Origin: Cristatella mucedo | Taxonomy: Eukaryota > Bryozoa > Phylactolaemata > Cristatellidae | DNA: 64,000 nucleotides | Direction: 5' to 3' | NCBI GenBank assembly: GCA_009760855.2 | Contig: WPIO01000047.1 | Coordinates: 1,275,001-1,339,000, forward strand | In this document: positions 10,681 to 22,499 of the stretch, piece by piece | Layout: every line of letters begins with the position of its first letter | Numbering within the stretch: position 1 is the stretch's first letter | Program-made: the position numbers and the translations under genes | Notes under the pieces: model-generated | Seen by the model: only the letters and a program-made list of their open reading frames with translations | Database searches by the model: none | Told to the model about the DNA's origin: nothing

Positions 10681-13188
10681 GGTGGGCGTGACCAGGAGCT
10701 GCCACATACGTGGCACTGAGGCTGAGACCATCTGTCAAGCGCTCAGCGACTGGCGGTCGATGTCACAATCCAGCAAGGCCCGACGTAACGTGACTCGAAG
10801 CCGCCGCCTAGTGGGGGGGGGGGGCTCTAATGCGGTCACCGCGAAAAGCAGCCCCTGCCCGGCGGCTGACCGCGCCTACCCGCTCGCCCGACCCGGCGAT
10901 CGATAGCGGTACCGAAGCGGTCAAAGTCGAGGCGGTTCCGTTCGACGGCGCAGCCCGGATACCCTAGCGGCGGCGGCGGCGGCGGCTGCGGCGGCGGCGC
11001 GGATGACGTTGATTAATACAGTTGTAGCCCGGTCGCAGCTGGCTGCCGGCTACCGGTTGGTGGAGGCGGGGCCTTTCGCGATTGGTCGGTCCTCTCAGCA
11101 GCTGTGGCCAGGCAAGGAAGCCTGGCTCGCGAGTTGCAGCATTCCGCATGCTGAGTGAGCGGCACTGCGACGGCTCTGCGCCTCCGACGCCATATTGGGC
11201 TCGGAAGCTGTACGGTCCCCGTTCCGGAACCAGGAGTCAACGGCGGCACGCGCGATCCTGGCAGGACAGGGTACTACCGGCCAACGCGAAAATACTGAAA
11301 TCTCTTATTTTTGATAAACTACCTCGTCCTGGGCGACTTTAACTTCGCCTGGCGTTACTCCGCTGGTATTTTGCCGCCATTCAGCTTGAGAAGTTTTGCT
11401 GCCGTACGAGTGCGGACGTCAGCAATGTACGCTGCAAAGGAGATTCGAGGATTCGAGGTGCCGATAGGCTGGGAGGGATCACAGCTCAGGTACAGCCGTC
11501 CGTGCGTCCTCTGCATACGACCTAAGCCTAGTTTGTGCTTGATGATTGCACTGGCAAAAGAAAGGTGCACAAATTATGCGACACTTGTCTGCTTCATTTT
11601 TGCTCACGTCTGCGCTTCTTTTCTTCCTGATAGAGAGCTGTGTAGGGCAAGCGGATATCCTGACTAGGATTCCGGAAGAAGGCGTACCATTTGACAAATC
11701 GTGCGGAAAAGACCGCAAAGCTGCGACTCTGAAATGGATTCTCTAGTCTGCTGGAGGGATGTCGGTGCACCGACTTTGCAGTGCTGTCAAGTAAATCCTT
11801 TTGACAATGTCTTTAAGTTCTGACCCCTTAACTACTGGCTGAATAATCGACTCAGACTGAGCGTTGCGAGCAGTCGAGTCTAACTGCATTAAAAAGGCTT
11901 CCCTTAGCGCTACGCGTGCGAGTCAGCCAGAACTTGGGTTGCTAACTTTCTGAACAGCTTTTGAATGTTGAATGTTCACAAATAATATTAGCGCGTCGCA
12001 TTTTTTCATTTAATAAACACTTCAGTACGACTACGCAGGCCTCTCCCTAGTCAAAAGGCGATGCTGCGGGGGTGCGAATAGGGCTGACGGAAGGAGATGA
12101 GACGCCCCAGCCAATATTACTGCCTTTCAGGAACCCCTTTGCCACAAGCTAACCTTTAGCCCCTCTTTGTGGTCCGACAGCCCTTTCCAAGCGCTTACTA
12201 GGCGCCCGCGGTGGAGTTGCCTGGCTGCGGAGGGGCGGGGAAGCGGGTGGATTGACTGGTTCATTGAGCGGCGCCTGTGTTGCCAAGTGCAACTCGGCAT
12301 AGATGCTGCCATTTTTTGATCACGTGGGCTAAAAAGGATGCTAGCGCCGTGAGCGCTCGACGCGCACGTTTGTGGCCAGTTTCCGGAGGGGCGATACCCA
12401 TTCTTTGAGCGGGTATATTGCACGGTTTCAGCACTGCCGAGCAGGTACGTTCTCTTTCGACGAATCTCTGCCGGCTTGAGGCGAAACTTTAGGTCCTTCA
12501 AACTGGTTCTCGCATATCTTTACAGACGGTGGTTTCCGGACGACGCGCTCTGAGAGAGAAACTTCAGACGCTGCCAAAATAGGACGTTGGAAATTCAACA
12601 ATAGAGCAACTAAGGAGCCTCGGTCTGGGCGGCCGGCGTGCCGGTGGCGCGCTACTTCCTCCTCAGAGAAATGCTCAATTTCAAGCTTTAAAAATTGCAG
12701 TGCTGTCTCTTTTTATAGGTCGTCTGAAAAGGCTTTCGGGCGGCTCTCATTTTGTTCGGGTATTCAGTCGGTCGCTAAGTGAGGCTGAACCACCTTTAAA
12801 GAAGGGCTAAGAATGCCCTATCGAATGCTCTCGTTGACGCCTCTCCGGCGGGCAGAGTCGGAGTGTGCTACCGCAATTAAAACCTATTATCTCTGTTTAT
12901 ACGAAGCACTGGAATACTGATAGCGGAGAGGCTGGCGAGACCAGCCAATTGATGTAACTTCACTTTAAAGCCTTGCGGTCTGCATCCAGATGATACCTGC
13001 AGGTTCGCTGCTAAACGGCACTTCGTGCGGTGTGTCCCGCTATGGCTCTAGCTTCAGGCTAGCCTAATGGGCCACCCTCCAGGTGAGGAACTACACGATA
13101 ATTTAGCCTTTCAAACCAGCATTAGCTGCTGCTAATTAGCGCTAAGCTAGGGGCACTAAGGCTTGATGACATTGCGAATATCGCTACT
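10681..13188. other. unidentified region, GC-rich at 10.7-11.3 kb
   Basis: A CpG-rich segment at 10700-11300 contains a CGG repeat (10967-10999) and open frames on both strands. The rest is of mixed composition. None of the frames shows a domain, and I see no splice-consistent exon. It may include regulatory sequence or unrecognised repeats. Confidence 0.35.
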
Positions 13189-13189
13189 A

Positions 13190-13290
13190 AATCATTGGTC
13201 ACGTTTTCTTAACAGCATCTGTAAAGTGCCTAGAAAGAGATTCAGATCTATCTGAGGGCGCTATACAGACTCATTATTATTATTACTAAC
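13190..13290 (+). mobile_element. LINE-A tail-only fragment
   Basis: Only the terminal LINE-A sequence is present: gcatctgtaaagtgcctaga, then tctgagggcgctatacaga and a short (TTA)n. This is another extremely short copy. Confidence 0.7.
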
Positions 13291-14370
13291 CATAACTAAT
13301 CACCTAAAGATGTAAGCACGCAGCCAGTTCGTCCTTCGTTACTCGGCAACGTTGCTGAGGCAGCGCAGCCAAACGGGCGATCACTGCGCGATCTGCCGAA
13401 CCTTAAGCATGCACCCAAGCAGACCTCCTGGGCGGCCGCCGCCGCCGCGATTGCAGCTAGTGCGAAAACCCACTGTGTCGTAAACGGGCCGTAGCTGCTT
13501 CCACGTCCGGACCGATCTGGGACGAAAACACTGCGCTCGCAACTGTGCACAGGTCATGGCCGACGGACGAACAAGCGCCGCCGGCTGAGCTGCAGAGCCT
13601 GGCGTAGCCTCGCTAACGACTCGCTCGTGCGCCACTAATGCCGGCTACTATGCCGACGGAACGCGGCCGCAAGGATGAGCACTCACGCGTTAGGGTGACG
13701 AGTCCATGTGCACAGCGCAGAGAAGCCTAGCCGATAGTGGTGAAGTGTTACAGGCTGTCACGATGAATCAAGATAGCACCTGTCCCACGGCTCCTTGCGA
13801 CTGCTGCCTGCTCTCGTCGTGAGCTCGACGAGGGTCCATGCCTTTTTCGCCGATGGGCAATGCTGTGCGGTGGCGATGACGTGCACGACCCTGCTCTTTG
13901 TGAAACTTTTACACAAAATAATTTAACAGATAAAACTAGCGTGTGCTAATGAAAAGTCACAGAACTCTCCAATTTCACTTCGGAAGGCGAGTCTCAGTTT
14001 TCACTAACTGGCCGGCGAGCCAGCCGTACTCACGGGCAATAGCTCGTAATGTAGCGAAGTCTTTTTAGAAGGCAAAATAAAAAAGTATAATCAACATTAA
14101 TGACAAAATATTGTATATCATTTTCATTATCAAACGAAATTGCAAATAATTTCCAGTTTATTTGTATCGATGTTACCTGTGATAGTTACTCTATATTTTA
14201 TTCGCTGTGATACACTTTTGTTCTTTGTCCATAGCAATAAAAACTGGCGATTTCTTACCATTGGTCTGCTCCTAGGAAAGGCTGCTTGCTAGGTTGGTTA
14301 CTTGTCTAAGCAGATTTGAAAGAAACGTCCTAGATCTTGTAAGTATATATGAATGCATGTATGTATGTGT
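13291..14370. other. no gene recognised
   Basis: GC-rich sequence at 13300-13900 gives way to AT-rich sequence up to the microsatellite. No recognised coding sequence or repeat. Confidence 0.35.
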
Positions 14371-14373
<3 letters not shown>

Positions 14374-14452
<79 letters not shown>

Positions 14453-14571
14453 AAATATATATATATATATATGTAAATATGCATGTACGTACGTACGTAT
14501 GTATATATGTATGTATGTATGCATGCATGAATGTACGTACGTATGTATATATGTATGTATGTATGTATGTA
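14374..14571 (+). repeat. (TA)n plus (GTAY)n microsatellite cluster
   Basis: About 37 TA units (14374-14448) are followed by a second short TA run and then a mixed TATG/TACG tetranucleotide array (14480-14571). The Tigger transposon inserted at the TA dinucleotide at its right edge. Confidence 0.95.
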
Positions 14572-15784
14572 CAGTAGTCTCCCGTTTAACAACGCAACTT
14601 GAACCTGGGAAGTTTGTGCGAACTTAGCCAATAGGTGCGTACTTGTTGGTATGCCGTGCACTTTCCGGAGCGCGTGTCTGTACCTGGAAGCACGGTGTGT
14701 ATTGTGACGTGCACGAGCGATCTGACGGATTAATTCAATGTCCGTGTGTGGTTTGTTATTGACGTGCTTGGCGTTTTCCTTTTCCGCTTTCTGTTTGTCC
14801 TTTGATTGACCTGTCGCGTTCTGTAGAACTGTCCAATTCCTTACAGCTTCGATTTTGCTACAATGACAAAGGAATCAAATGGCAAGCGCCTCAATGAGTC
14901 TCAACGCTGAAAAATCATCTCAAAGCTAAGCAAAGCGTCTACTCCCAGTAAGAGGGCCATAGCACGGGAGTATGACGTTAGTGAAGGTGCGATATGAAAG
15001 ATTAAAGAGAACCGTAAAGCAATCCAAGAACGATCTACCAAGAAGAACTGCCTTGACGACTTAAGAGGCTAAGGAGACGACTTTTCGAGCGTCATTTGGA
15101 CGCTTTAGGAAGCTCGAGAACATGCCTTTTGTCTGGATTGACTGCATGCGTCGTGCCAGCCTTCTTGTACCATCCCTCGCCATAGCCAAAGCAAAAAGCA
15201 TTGCTTCCATCCTCTCAATTTCAGATTAAGATTTTAAGTCATCTTGGCAATGGTTAAGTCGATTCAGAGTTCGGTGTGGATTGCAGAAGATTCTCCTTCA
15301 CAGAGAGGGAGCAGAAGTCAACAAGAACGATCCGGAGTTGTTACCTGCTTTAGAAAACCTTTACGCGACTATCGCGCAATATTACCCTGAAATGGTCTAC
15401 AACATAGACGAGACCTTTTTTCGATTGCTTCTAAGATATAGTCTTGTTGCCAGAAGAGGATATTTCAGCCAATATAGACAAAAAGAAGGCTAAAGATCGA
15501 GTTTCTGTGATTGATTTCGCGAACGCAACCGAAACTCACAAAATTCCTTGTGCTTTGATTGGAAAACCCAAAGAACCAGCTTGTATTAAGGACCGACGTT
15601 GGCAAGCTCCTCATTTCAATCAAGCGAAAGCTTGGATGGATGTAGGAACCTGTTGAAAGTGGTTCAATGAAGTTTTTTTTCCAGAAGTGAAGAAACGGGG
15701 TACGTACATTTCCCCCTGGACGTTTCACCCGGACATTTCCCCCTGGACGTTTCCTCCCTGGGGTAGGACATTTTCCCCAGGTAC

Positions 15785-15898
15785 ACGGTTTAGAGTTTAG
15801 GTATTAGGATTTTAGGGCTTAGTGATTAGGGTTTAGGGTTTTAGGGTTTAGTGTTTAGGGTTTTGGGGTTTACAGCTTTAGGGTTTAGGGTTTAGGGC
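15785..15898 (+). repeat. irregular TTTAGGG-like repeat
   Basis: A run of diverged heptamers around tttaggg, with variants such as ttagggttt, tttagtg and tttaggtat. It lies inside a transposable element and is not terminal, so it should not be read as a telomere. Confidence 0.75.
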
Positions 15899-16267
15899 TG
15901 GCTTCGCCTCCGCCGCCTAAATCCACCCTTGCTCGTATTCCGAGCTGTAATTAGCGCGTATTAGGGCCTAACTAGATCTCTTGATATCGAGTTATACTCA
16001 GTGGACCTCTGAGGCTTAGCGCTCATTTGCAGAAACGCACGGCACGCTGTAGCGCGCGCCCGCTTTGACGGGTACGAACAAGTGCCTGGCGGTATCGAGC
16101 GGGACCAAACTCCCAGCGGGACCGAACTGAATAGCTCACCGTCGCGGCTGCCGCAGCCGCCTGAACCACCGCCGCCGCTCACTCCATTAGAAACCATCCT
16201 TCCAATCCATCCATTCTTCTAATTATAGTGAGTTGATTTTATTTTAATAGAGCGTGAACTTCATTTG

Positions 16268-16270
<3 letters not shown>

Positions 16271-16311
<41 letters not shown>
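16271..16311. repeat. (TA)n microsatellite
   Basis: About 20 TA units within the element nested in Tigger. Confidence 0.95.
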
Positions 16312-16314
<3 letters not shown>

Positions 16315-17419
16315 GTTTTCTTAGTTATACATTCATCAACATAGGGATGAATGTCTTACCCCGGGGGAAATGTCCTAGGGTCAACTAGGGGGGGGGGATG
16401 TCCGGTGGAGGAAACGTCCAAGGGAAAATGTGGTCTACAACCAAAAAAACGAACAGGACCTCGCGTTCTATTGCCGATGGACAACGCTCCGGGACATTTT
16501 GAAGCCGTCGAACACGACAGCATTCGAATTATTTTCTTTTCCCCGGATTTTAAAAGCTGGAAACAGCCTTGTGACCTGGGAATAATATCAGCTCTGAAAA
16601 AGCGATACAAATATTTGTATCTCAAGGAAGTTCTTGACTTTTAAGAACTTGACGAGAGACGAAAAGTCGAAAGAAAGATCAGGGGCAAAGATTGCGTCGT
16701 GGTACTGCAGGGGTCTTTTACGGGAACCCAGCGCACCTGCTCGATGCTGCAAGTTATGTGAAAGAAGCCCGGGATTCTGTTTCGCCAAGCTAGATCAAAA
16801 ATGCTTTCGTCAAGGCCTAACTAATGCCTTTAGAGCAAGAACTAGAGGCTAATTGCAATTTTGAAGATGTGAGCACCAAACTTGCGAAGGCCTTCGAAAT
16901 ATTGAATTTATCTATCGCTTCATCAGAACTGGAAGACTTCGCTCACGTTGATGACGAGAACAACGAAGAATATGTTGCTGCGGTATTGGAAGATGTTGAC
17001 GAGCTTTTGCAGTCGATGAAGATTGTTGAAAGTGTAATGGATCATTATGATGACGACGTTAATCCTCAAGATCTCAATGCCAGTTTAGAGAGTGGAGTTG
17101 TATTTCAGGGGTTCAAATCCCTTTATAAGCAGGTTCTCGACATCGAAGATCAACTGCTCTGCTATGAAGTTCAAATTGAAGCTGATAATTCATTCAACGA
17201 TCTTAAGAAATCGTTTGAACCATGTCAGAGCAAGATCCAGTCGGTCTCCCTCAAAGTCAATTGCAAGAAACTTCATAATTGTACCAAATGTCGATTCATG
17301 ACATGTTTAACTAATAAGTCTTGAAACAATAACTTTAGGGGAAAATATGCGTACTTAACAAGGATGCGTACTTGTGCATACTTAAGCTGGGGGCTACTGC
17401 ATGAATGTATGTATGTAAG

Positions 17420-17895
17420 TAAAGTTCTTACGCTGACCCACAAGGCCAGCCACGACTTGGTTCCTTCTTACCTAGCTGAACTGCTGCATCAGTTTCAGCC
17501 TGTTCGCACCCTCAGGTCGTGTATGGGCAATAAATTAGCTGTCCCATTCCTCCGCTTAAAGACAGTTGGCGACAGAAGCTTTAGCTCTGCAGGTCCAAGA
17601 CTGTGGAACTCGCTTCCACAATTCTTACGCAACGATTACTAATCTCCTACTGCCGACTATGGCACATCCTTTTCAGCGGTCCTGAGCTGCTACTTCCATG
17701 CTACTCACTACCTCAACTGCTCTCCTGACTCTGCTAATGGTTCCCACTTTCTCTTTGTTGCGTGAGAAGAAATCTGTTGGCTACCGAATGCGTACCGAAA
17801 GCCGTTTAGGCTAAGAGTGCGCTATACAAAAGTCTCATGAGTAACACACACATGGTCTTTATGGCTTTCTGGAGTTACAGGTGGAGATATTACAT
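17420..17895 (+). mobile_element. LINE-B 3' end
   Basis: The C-terminal RT block is open ('LTHKASHDLVPSYLAELL' to 'RLWNSLPQFLRNDY'). It is followed by the complete 3' UTR and tail (gagttacaggtggagatatt). The tail runs straight into a TATG/TG microsatellite. Confidence 0.85.
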
Positions 17896-17924
17896 ATGTA
17901 TGTATGTATGTATGTATGCATGTA

Positions 17925-17956
<32 letters not shown>

Positions 17957-17994
17957 TGTGCGTGTGTATGTATGTAAGTATGTATGTATGTATC
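17893..17994 (+). repeat. (TATG)n/(TG)n microsatellite
   Basis: Tetranucleotide atgt units flank a (TG)n core. It lies immediately 3' of a LINE-B tail and may have grown from it. Confidence 0.95.
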
Positions 17995-18079
17995 TTCATC
18001 TGTAACTTAACAAAACCACACATACCCTGTTTAAAGCTAGCGTGTTTGATCTTTGACCGTAGTACATAAGAAATTACGT

Positions 18080-20088
18080 TCCTACGGACATCTCAACGCC
18101 TATCACTTCGGGCTGCTGGGCCTCCCACGCCGGTGGTGGCATTAGATGTGCTGGAGCCTGGTAACCTGTACGTTAGTTACGATCGCGCGTACCAATTATC
18201 GCTTCGTTATCGTAGTTCAAATGCTTTCCTACTTGTTACTGTTGTTGCTAAGATTCGAGGCCCAACTTAACGCTTGTCTTTGGAATCCTCGCTCATTGTG
18301 CAATAAAACCCTAGTCATAAGCGACATTATTTCTGAAAAAGGTCTCGATCTGCTCGCCTTGACGGAAACTTGCTAAAATTGGTAAACTACCCAACAATTA
18401 AAGACGCTTGCCCGGCTGGTTTCTCCTTCTTTCACACCCTAGATCAATCAAAACTGGAGGTAGACTTGCTATTATCACGCGCTCGAAATTCAACTTCAAG
18501 CCATTTGCAGCACGCTCGAAGCAGTCTTTCGAATCTACTGTCTTGATTTCACCCGACAACAACCTACCGATAGTGGTAGTAGTCTATCGCTCATCAGGTA
18601 CCAAGTCCTCCTTTATCTCAGATTTCTCCGAACTCATATCAATTCTGTGTGCGAGAAATCAACCCGTCCTCATTAAAGGTGATTTCAACATTCATTTTGA
18701 TAACTTATCCGACACCTTCAGCACTGAATTTTGTGCATTGGCTGACTCATTGTCTGTTGTGGCTCTTGTGCATGGCTCTACTCACATCAACGGTTACATA
18801 CTCGACAAAATTTTCTCATACAACCACTTTGTCACCACTCATTATTACCAAATCCTGCTTATCTGACCACATGTAGATCTCATTCAGTCTTCAATGTGTG
18901 CCCTCTTCCTCCTCTTTCTCAAAAATCATCCGTGAATCGCGAAACCTCAAACCCCTTGATGTCGATGCGCTCCGTTCGAGAATATCTGCCTCGCCTCTGC
19001 GGATCAACCCGCTTCTGACCTTTCATCATTGGTTGGCAGCTACAGCACGACATTAGCCGACATGCTCGACGAGTTTGCACCTCTGACTAAGCGCACTGTG
19101 CACCCTCCCCCAGACCGCCTATGGTTTACTACAGACACTAAATTAGCCAGGTCTACCGAGCGCGCAAGCTTGAAAAAGCATGCACAAGATCAGGACTGAC
19201 TGTGCATTGACAGGCATATGAGGAATACTGTAGATCGTACCAATCAATCCTAGAAAAGGTCAAGTCTAGCTTCTATAAAAAAACATTATTGAATCGCTGA
19301 TGCACAATCAAAAAACGCTGATGTCAGCAGCGATTAACCATCTCCTCAACCGTCCCCAAGTAAGCTCCTTACGTAATAATTTCTGTGATGATCATGCATT
19401 TTTGACGTCTCGTCTTGACTTCTGAAACTGATTGCTTGCTGATCTACCGGCCTGTGCAATTAGGCGCTTACAGCTGGTGCAAAACTCCGGAGCTAGGCTA
19501 ATCTGTCGTGAGCGTTGTGGTTGCCACATCACACCACTTCTCGCGGGCCTACACTGACTCTCAAGTCAAGCAATCTATCGACTTAAAGGTTTTGTCACTA
19601 AATTTCAGGTCCCATCATTCTTTATCTCCAGCCTACCTATCACGTCTACTCCCCCACCAGGGTAAGTATAGTACCACTCGCTTTTCTTACCTATACCTCG
19701 TACAGACCTCAGATGCTTTGGAGACCGTGCCTTGAGTATGTATGCTCCAAAAGCCTCGAAGTCACTCCTGACTTACATCACCACAGCATCTAACTTGACC
19801 AAATTTAAAAAAGAAACTTGAAACGCACCTACTTATCACTGCATTTAGTGGGTCCCTGTGACCCAACCTTTATGTGCTCATGCGTGATGACACTGTAAAT
19901 GCTGCCACTAACCATAATTGCATGCTGACGCAGTGCTTGGCACCCATAATTGTGTTGTTATTTTTACTTGTTGAGCATACAACCACTGACCATTCGATCG
20001 TGCTTCCTTTGCAGCAAATGTAAAGCGCCCAGTGAAAGGTTGAGTTCTCTGAGGGCGCTTTATCAAGTGTATTATTGGTATTATTACT
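18080..20088 (+). pseudogene. LINE-A with endonuclease but deleted RT core
   Basis: A 5' leader resembling that of the copy at 37.5 kb is followed by an AP-type endonuclease: 'NPRSLCNKTLVISDI' and 'LDLLALTET' (18270-18372). Then, after a frameshift, comes 'IVVVVYRSSGTKSSF', 'PVLIKGDFNIHFDNLSD' (18655-18720) and 'HGSTHING'. The linker toward the RT runs to about 19375. There the sequence jumps to the C-terminal block (tcgtcttgacttctgaaact ... gcgcttacagctggtgcaaa), so the catalytic RT core is deleted. The 3' UTR and tail end at about 20088. Confidence 0.85.
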
Positions 20089-20091
20089 GTG

Positions 20092-21060
20092 TGGGTGTTA
20101 GGCAGGGGAGTTTCGAACGGGGCACTCAAAGCCTAGCGGCTTTTGGTACACATTTGGTAGCCGACTAAGTTCATCTTACGCAACAAAGAGAAAATAGGGA
20201 AGCATTCTATTGCGTATCACTTTGCAGCAAATGTAAAGCGCCTAGAAAGAGATTAAGTTCTCAATATTATTATTATTATTATTATAGCTGAGTCAGAAGC
20301 CCGGTTGAGGTAGTTAGTAACATGGAAGTAGCAGCTCAGGACCGCTGGAAAGGATATGCCACAGTTGGTAGCAGGAGAGCAGCTGTCGCTGCATGAGAAC
20401 TGCAGAAGCTAGTTCCACAGTATCGGACCTGCAGAGCAAAAGCTTCTGCCGCCAACGGTCTTTAAGTGGAGGAATGAAGCAGCTAATATATTGTCAATAC
20501 AGGACCTGAGGGGACGAGGAAGCTGAAACGGGTGCAACAGCTCAGCTAGGTACGAAGGAGCCAAGCCGTGCCGGGCCTTGTGGGTCGGCGTGAGAACTTT
20601 ACTCTGTGTCTGTCAATCATTTGGCAGCATCCGAGCTCTATCAGCAAAGGGACACATTGTCAAACCTCAGGGATTTGTCAACTAGCCTTACAGCCAGAGT
20701 CATTGCCTGCTCCAGTGATCTAGTGACTTTTTTTGGTAGCTCAGTCAAAAGTATGGCACAATAGTTTGACCGAGACGGAACTAATGAGCTAATAAAGTTA
20801 AAATTGCAATTCTTTGAAAGCATCTGTGGTAGACAGCTCCATATCTGAGATAGGTATCGGACATGGTGGCTAGCTGTGGAGGCAGTCTTCTTAGCGGAAC
20901 TTTCCAAATTTAGGCAGTTGTTTAAGACGACACCGAAATTTCAAGCACATGGTGATGGTTGCTCAGCAGCATTGCCTGTAGAAGAGCAAAGCCGTTTAGT
21001 ACAGCCACAAGTTTGGAATATCATATGAGCAGCAGTTCCGTTGTATCGCCGTTTAGTTGT
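20092..21060 (-). mobile_element. LINE-B fragment split by a LINE-A tail
   Basis: The minus strand carries the post-catalytic RT block ('KKTASTASHHVRYLSQIWSC'), the C-terminal block and the UTR. A LINE-A tail in the plus orientation (20205-20286) is inserted in the UTR. Stops are frequent. Confidence 0.8.
20205..20286 (+). mobile_element. LINE-A tail-only insertion
   Basis: It reads tttgcagcaaatgtaaagcg and agagattaagttctca, then (ATT)n. It lacks the 'gagggcgctt' segment and sits inside LINE-B. Confidence 0.75.
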
Positions 21061-22480
21061 GTCACACGTCCTCGCGTTCAACGTTTAGCTCCGTACCATT
21101 ATCAGTGCTTGCTGGAGCAGTGCTAACTGTTTTAGAATACTTGATGCTCTTTGACGAGCCAGCAGCCCGGCGGAGGCTGAGTAGGAGATTGCGATCCCAC
21201 CCACCTAATTTCTAATGGCTTTGATAACTGAGCCTCCGCGATGCGATCCTAAAACGCCTTTTCAACGAAAACGCTACGTTGTGGTCAGTTCATTGTTGTT
21301 GGAGTACAATGAGAGGTCTGGGCCCCCACCTACCGATCACTGTACATTGGTCCTCCTTGGAGCAAGTGCACTAGTGCTGACGCTTAGCTGCCTCTCTATG
21401 GAATACGGATGCGAAAAAGAGAAGGCTGACGAACGCTGACACGAACGCTGACGGCGGTGCCAGCAGTTGATCGTCCAGGCGTGCTTCGGCCTTCAGCTGC
21501 AGCAGATTAATTGTAGACACCCCCTTCAAGCTGACAGCCGAGGCTCTAAACGCGATCGCATTGCAGTAAAACGACGAGGTTCCGCTCATCGTCGCGCGCC
21601 GTCGCATATTTTGACCTATTGCCAAGCGCCTCGTGGCTCCGCTTCGAGATCGGGCTGAATTTCAAGCGCTCGGACTCATCCGATGCAGCGCCTGCAGGGA
21701 ATGGACTGAGCAGCGCCGGTAACGAGAGCGCCTGCAGCGAGCGAGCGAGGGGGATGAGTAGGCGATCCCGCGACCCAGGCGCCGCCGGTCCGCAGCTGTG
21801 GCCGCCGAGAGACACCCATCGTGCAGCCAGCGCTCGAAGCAGAGCCCAAAGCCTTGACCTTGGACCTTCCCTCGAGCGGCGCTGGCGCCGAATCCCGGCG
21901 AACTGGAGGGATTCCCGTTTGGGGGCGTTTCAATTTGCCATCGATTGCACCGAGCCGAAAGCGTCGCGAGAGGCACCGAGAGGCACCAAGAGGTACTGAG
22001 AGGCACGTGCCGGAGGTTGCAGCCGCTGTGCGACTCGGGCAGGTTCAGGCAGTGAGGATAAGTCACTCTCTCACGCTCTGTCCCCTGCAGCCGACGCTCG
22101 AAATGGCTTCAAGTGGGCCATGGACGTGGGCGAGGCCTTTGTTGTCGGCTGCGAGTTAAACGGACGCTTTCAAAATGCAGAACGAAATGCATGTCACTTG
22201 CTATGCGGGATCAAGCGCTCGATAGATTTCAAGCACGAAGCGGTCGATTTAATCTCTCGTGCTCGTTAGCACCGGTACAATGGGCTTAGCTCCCGACCTG
22301 TTGGTGCTGCTCCACGATCGGTGCTTCCGCACAGTTTTGTGACTATACGCCCCGCGGGAAAAGTTCGCCCGTTCGGTGTTTCAGGCCGAGATTTTAACGC
22401 GATATTTACGTCGACGCTGTGAATCCGTAACGCCTCGGAGCCATCTGAGACATCCGGCAGTGGCTACCCGACCGTCCGTG
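21061..22480. other. no gene recognised; CpG-rich at 21.6-22.2 kb
   Basis: The longest frames (21619-21999 plus, 21662-22066 minus) overlap each other in GC-rich sequence and show no domain. A short block at 21961-22000 repeats 'gagaggcacc'. Nothing is assignable. Confidence 0.35.
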
Positions 22481-22499
22481 ACGGTTCGTGACTTTCGCG

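Larger units (their letters stand above)
15698..16443. mobile_element. non-autonomous element nested in the Tigger transposase
   Basis: The left end (gggtacgtacatttcccc) and the inverted right end (ggttgtagaccacattttcc) share ACATTT-CCC-TGGACGTTTC, forming terminal inverted repeats of roughly 30-40 bp. The flanks aagaaacg (15690-15697) and aaaaaacg (16444-16451) are an 8-bp target duplication with one difference. They restore the transposase reading 'KKRTG' across the junction. The left subterminal region repeats acatttccccctggacg. The interior holds irregular tttaggg repeats (about 15785-15898) and a TA run (16271-16311). No transposase is encoded. The superfamily is undetermined; 8-bp duplications would fit hAT or Merlin-like groups. 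Confidence 0.75.
14862..17324 (+). pseudogene. Tigger/pogo transposase, broken
   Basis: The start is the ATG at 14862, giving '[15 protein letters not shown]' and a Psq-type helix-turn-helix ('SKRAIAREYDVSEGAI') with stop codons. A CENP-B-like segment follows ('PSLAIAKAKSIASS'). The catalytic region is then split: 'YPEMVYNIDETFF' (about 15395-15435) carries the first acidic residue, 'RVLLPMDNAPGHF' (about 16465-16505) the second, and 'WKQPCDLGIISALKKRYK' (about 16558-16615) the third, giving the DDD triad of the pogo group. The C-terminal part is open to 17324. Stops, several frameshifts and the 746-bp insertion make it non-functional. Confidence 0.9.
14572..17399 (+). mobile_element. Tigger (pogo superfamily) DNA transposon, inactive
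   Basis: The element begins cagtagtctcccgtttaa just after a TA and ends ttaagctgggggctactg. These ends form imperfect terminal inverted repeats of the pogo/Tigger type (CAGTAG...). The expected right-hand TA is now CA. Inside lies a broken transposase gene in the same orientation, itself interrupted by another element at 15698-16443. A LINE-B 3' end starts 20 bases beyond the right terminus. Confidence 0.9.

Noticed and set aside
14272-14661. Tyr-Ile repeat reading frames near 14.4 kb, and a similar one at 35.1 kb
   Set aside because: They are translations of TA and TATG microsatellites.
15785-15898. Telomere or subtelomere of the TTTAGGG type
   Set aside because: The repeats are irregular, internal and bounded by the ends of a transposable element, so they do not indicate a chromosome end or a plant-like host.
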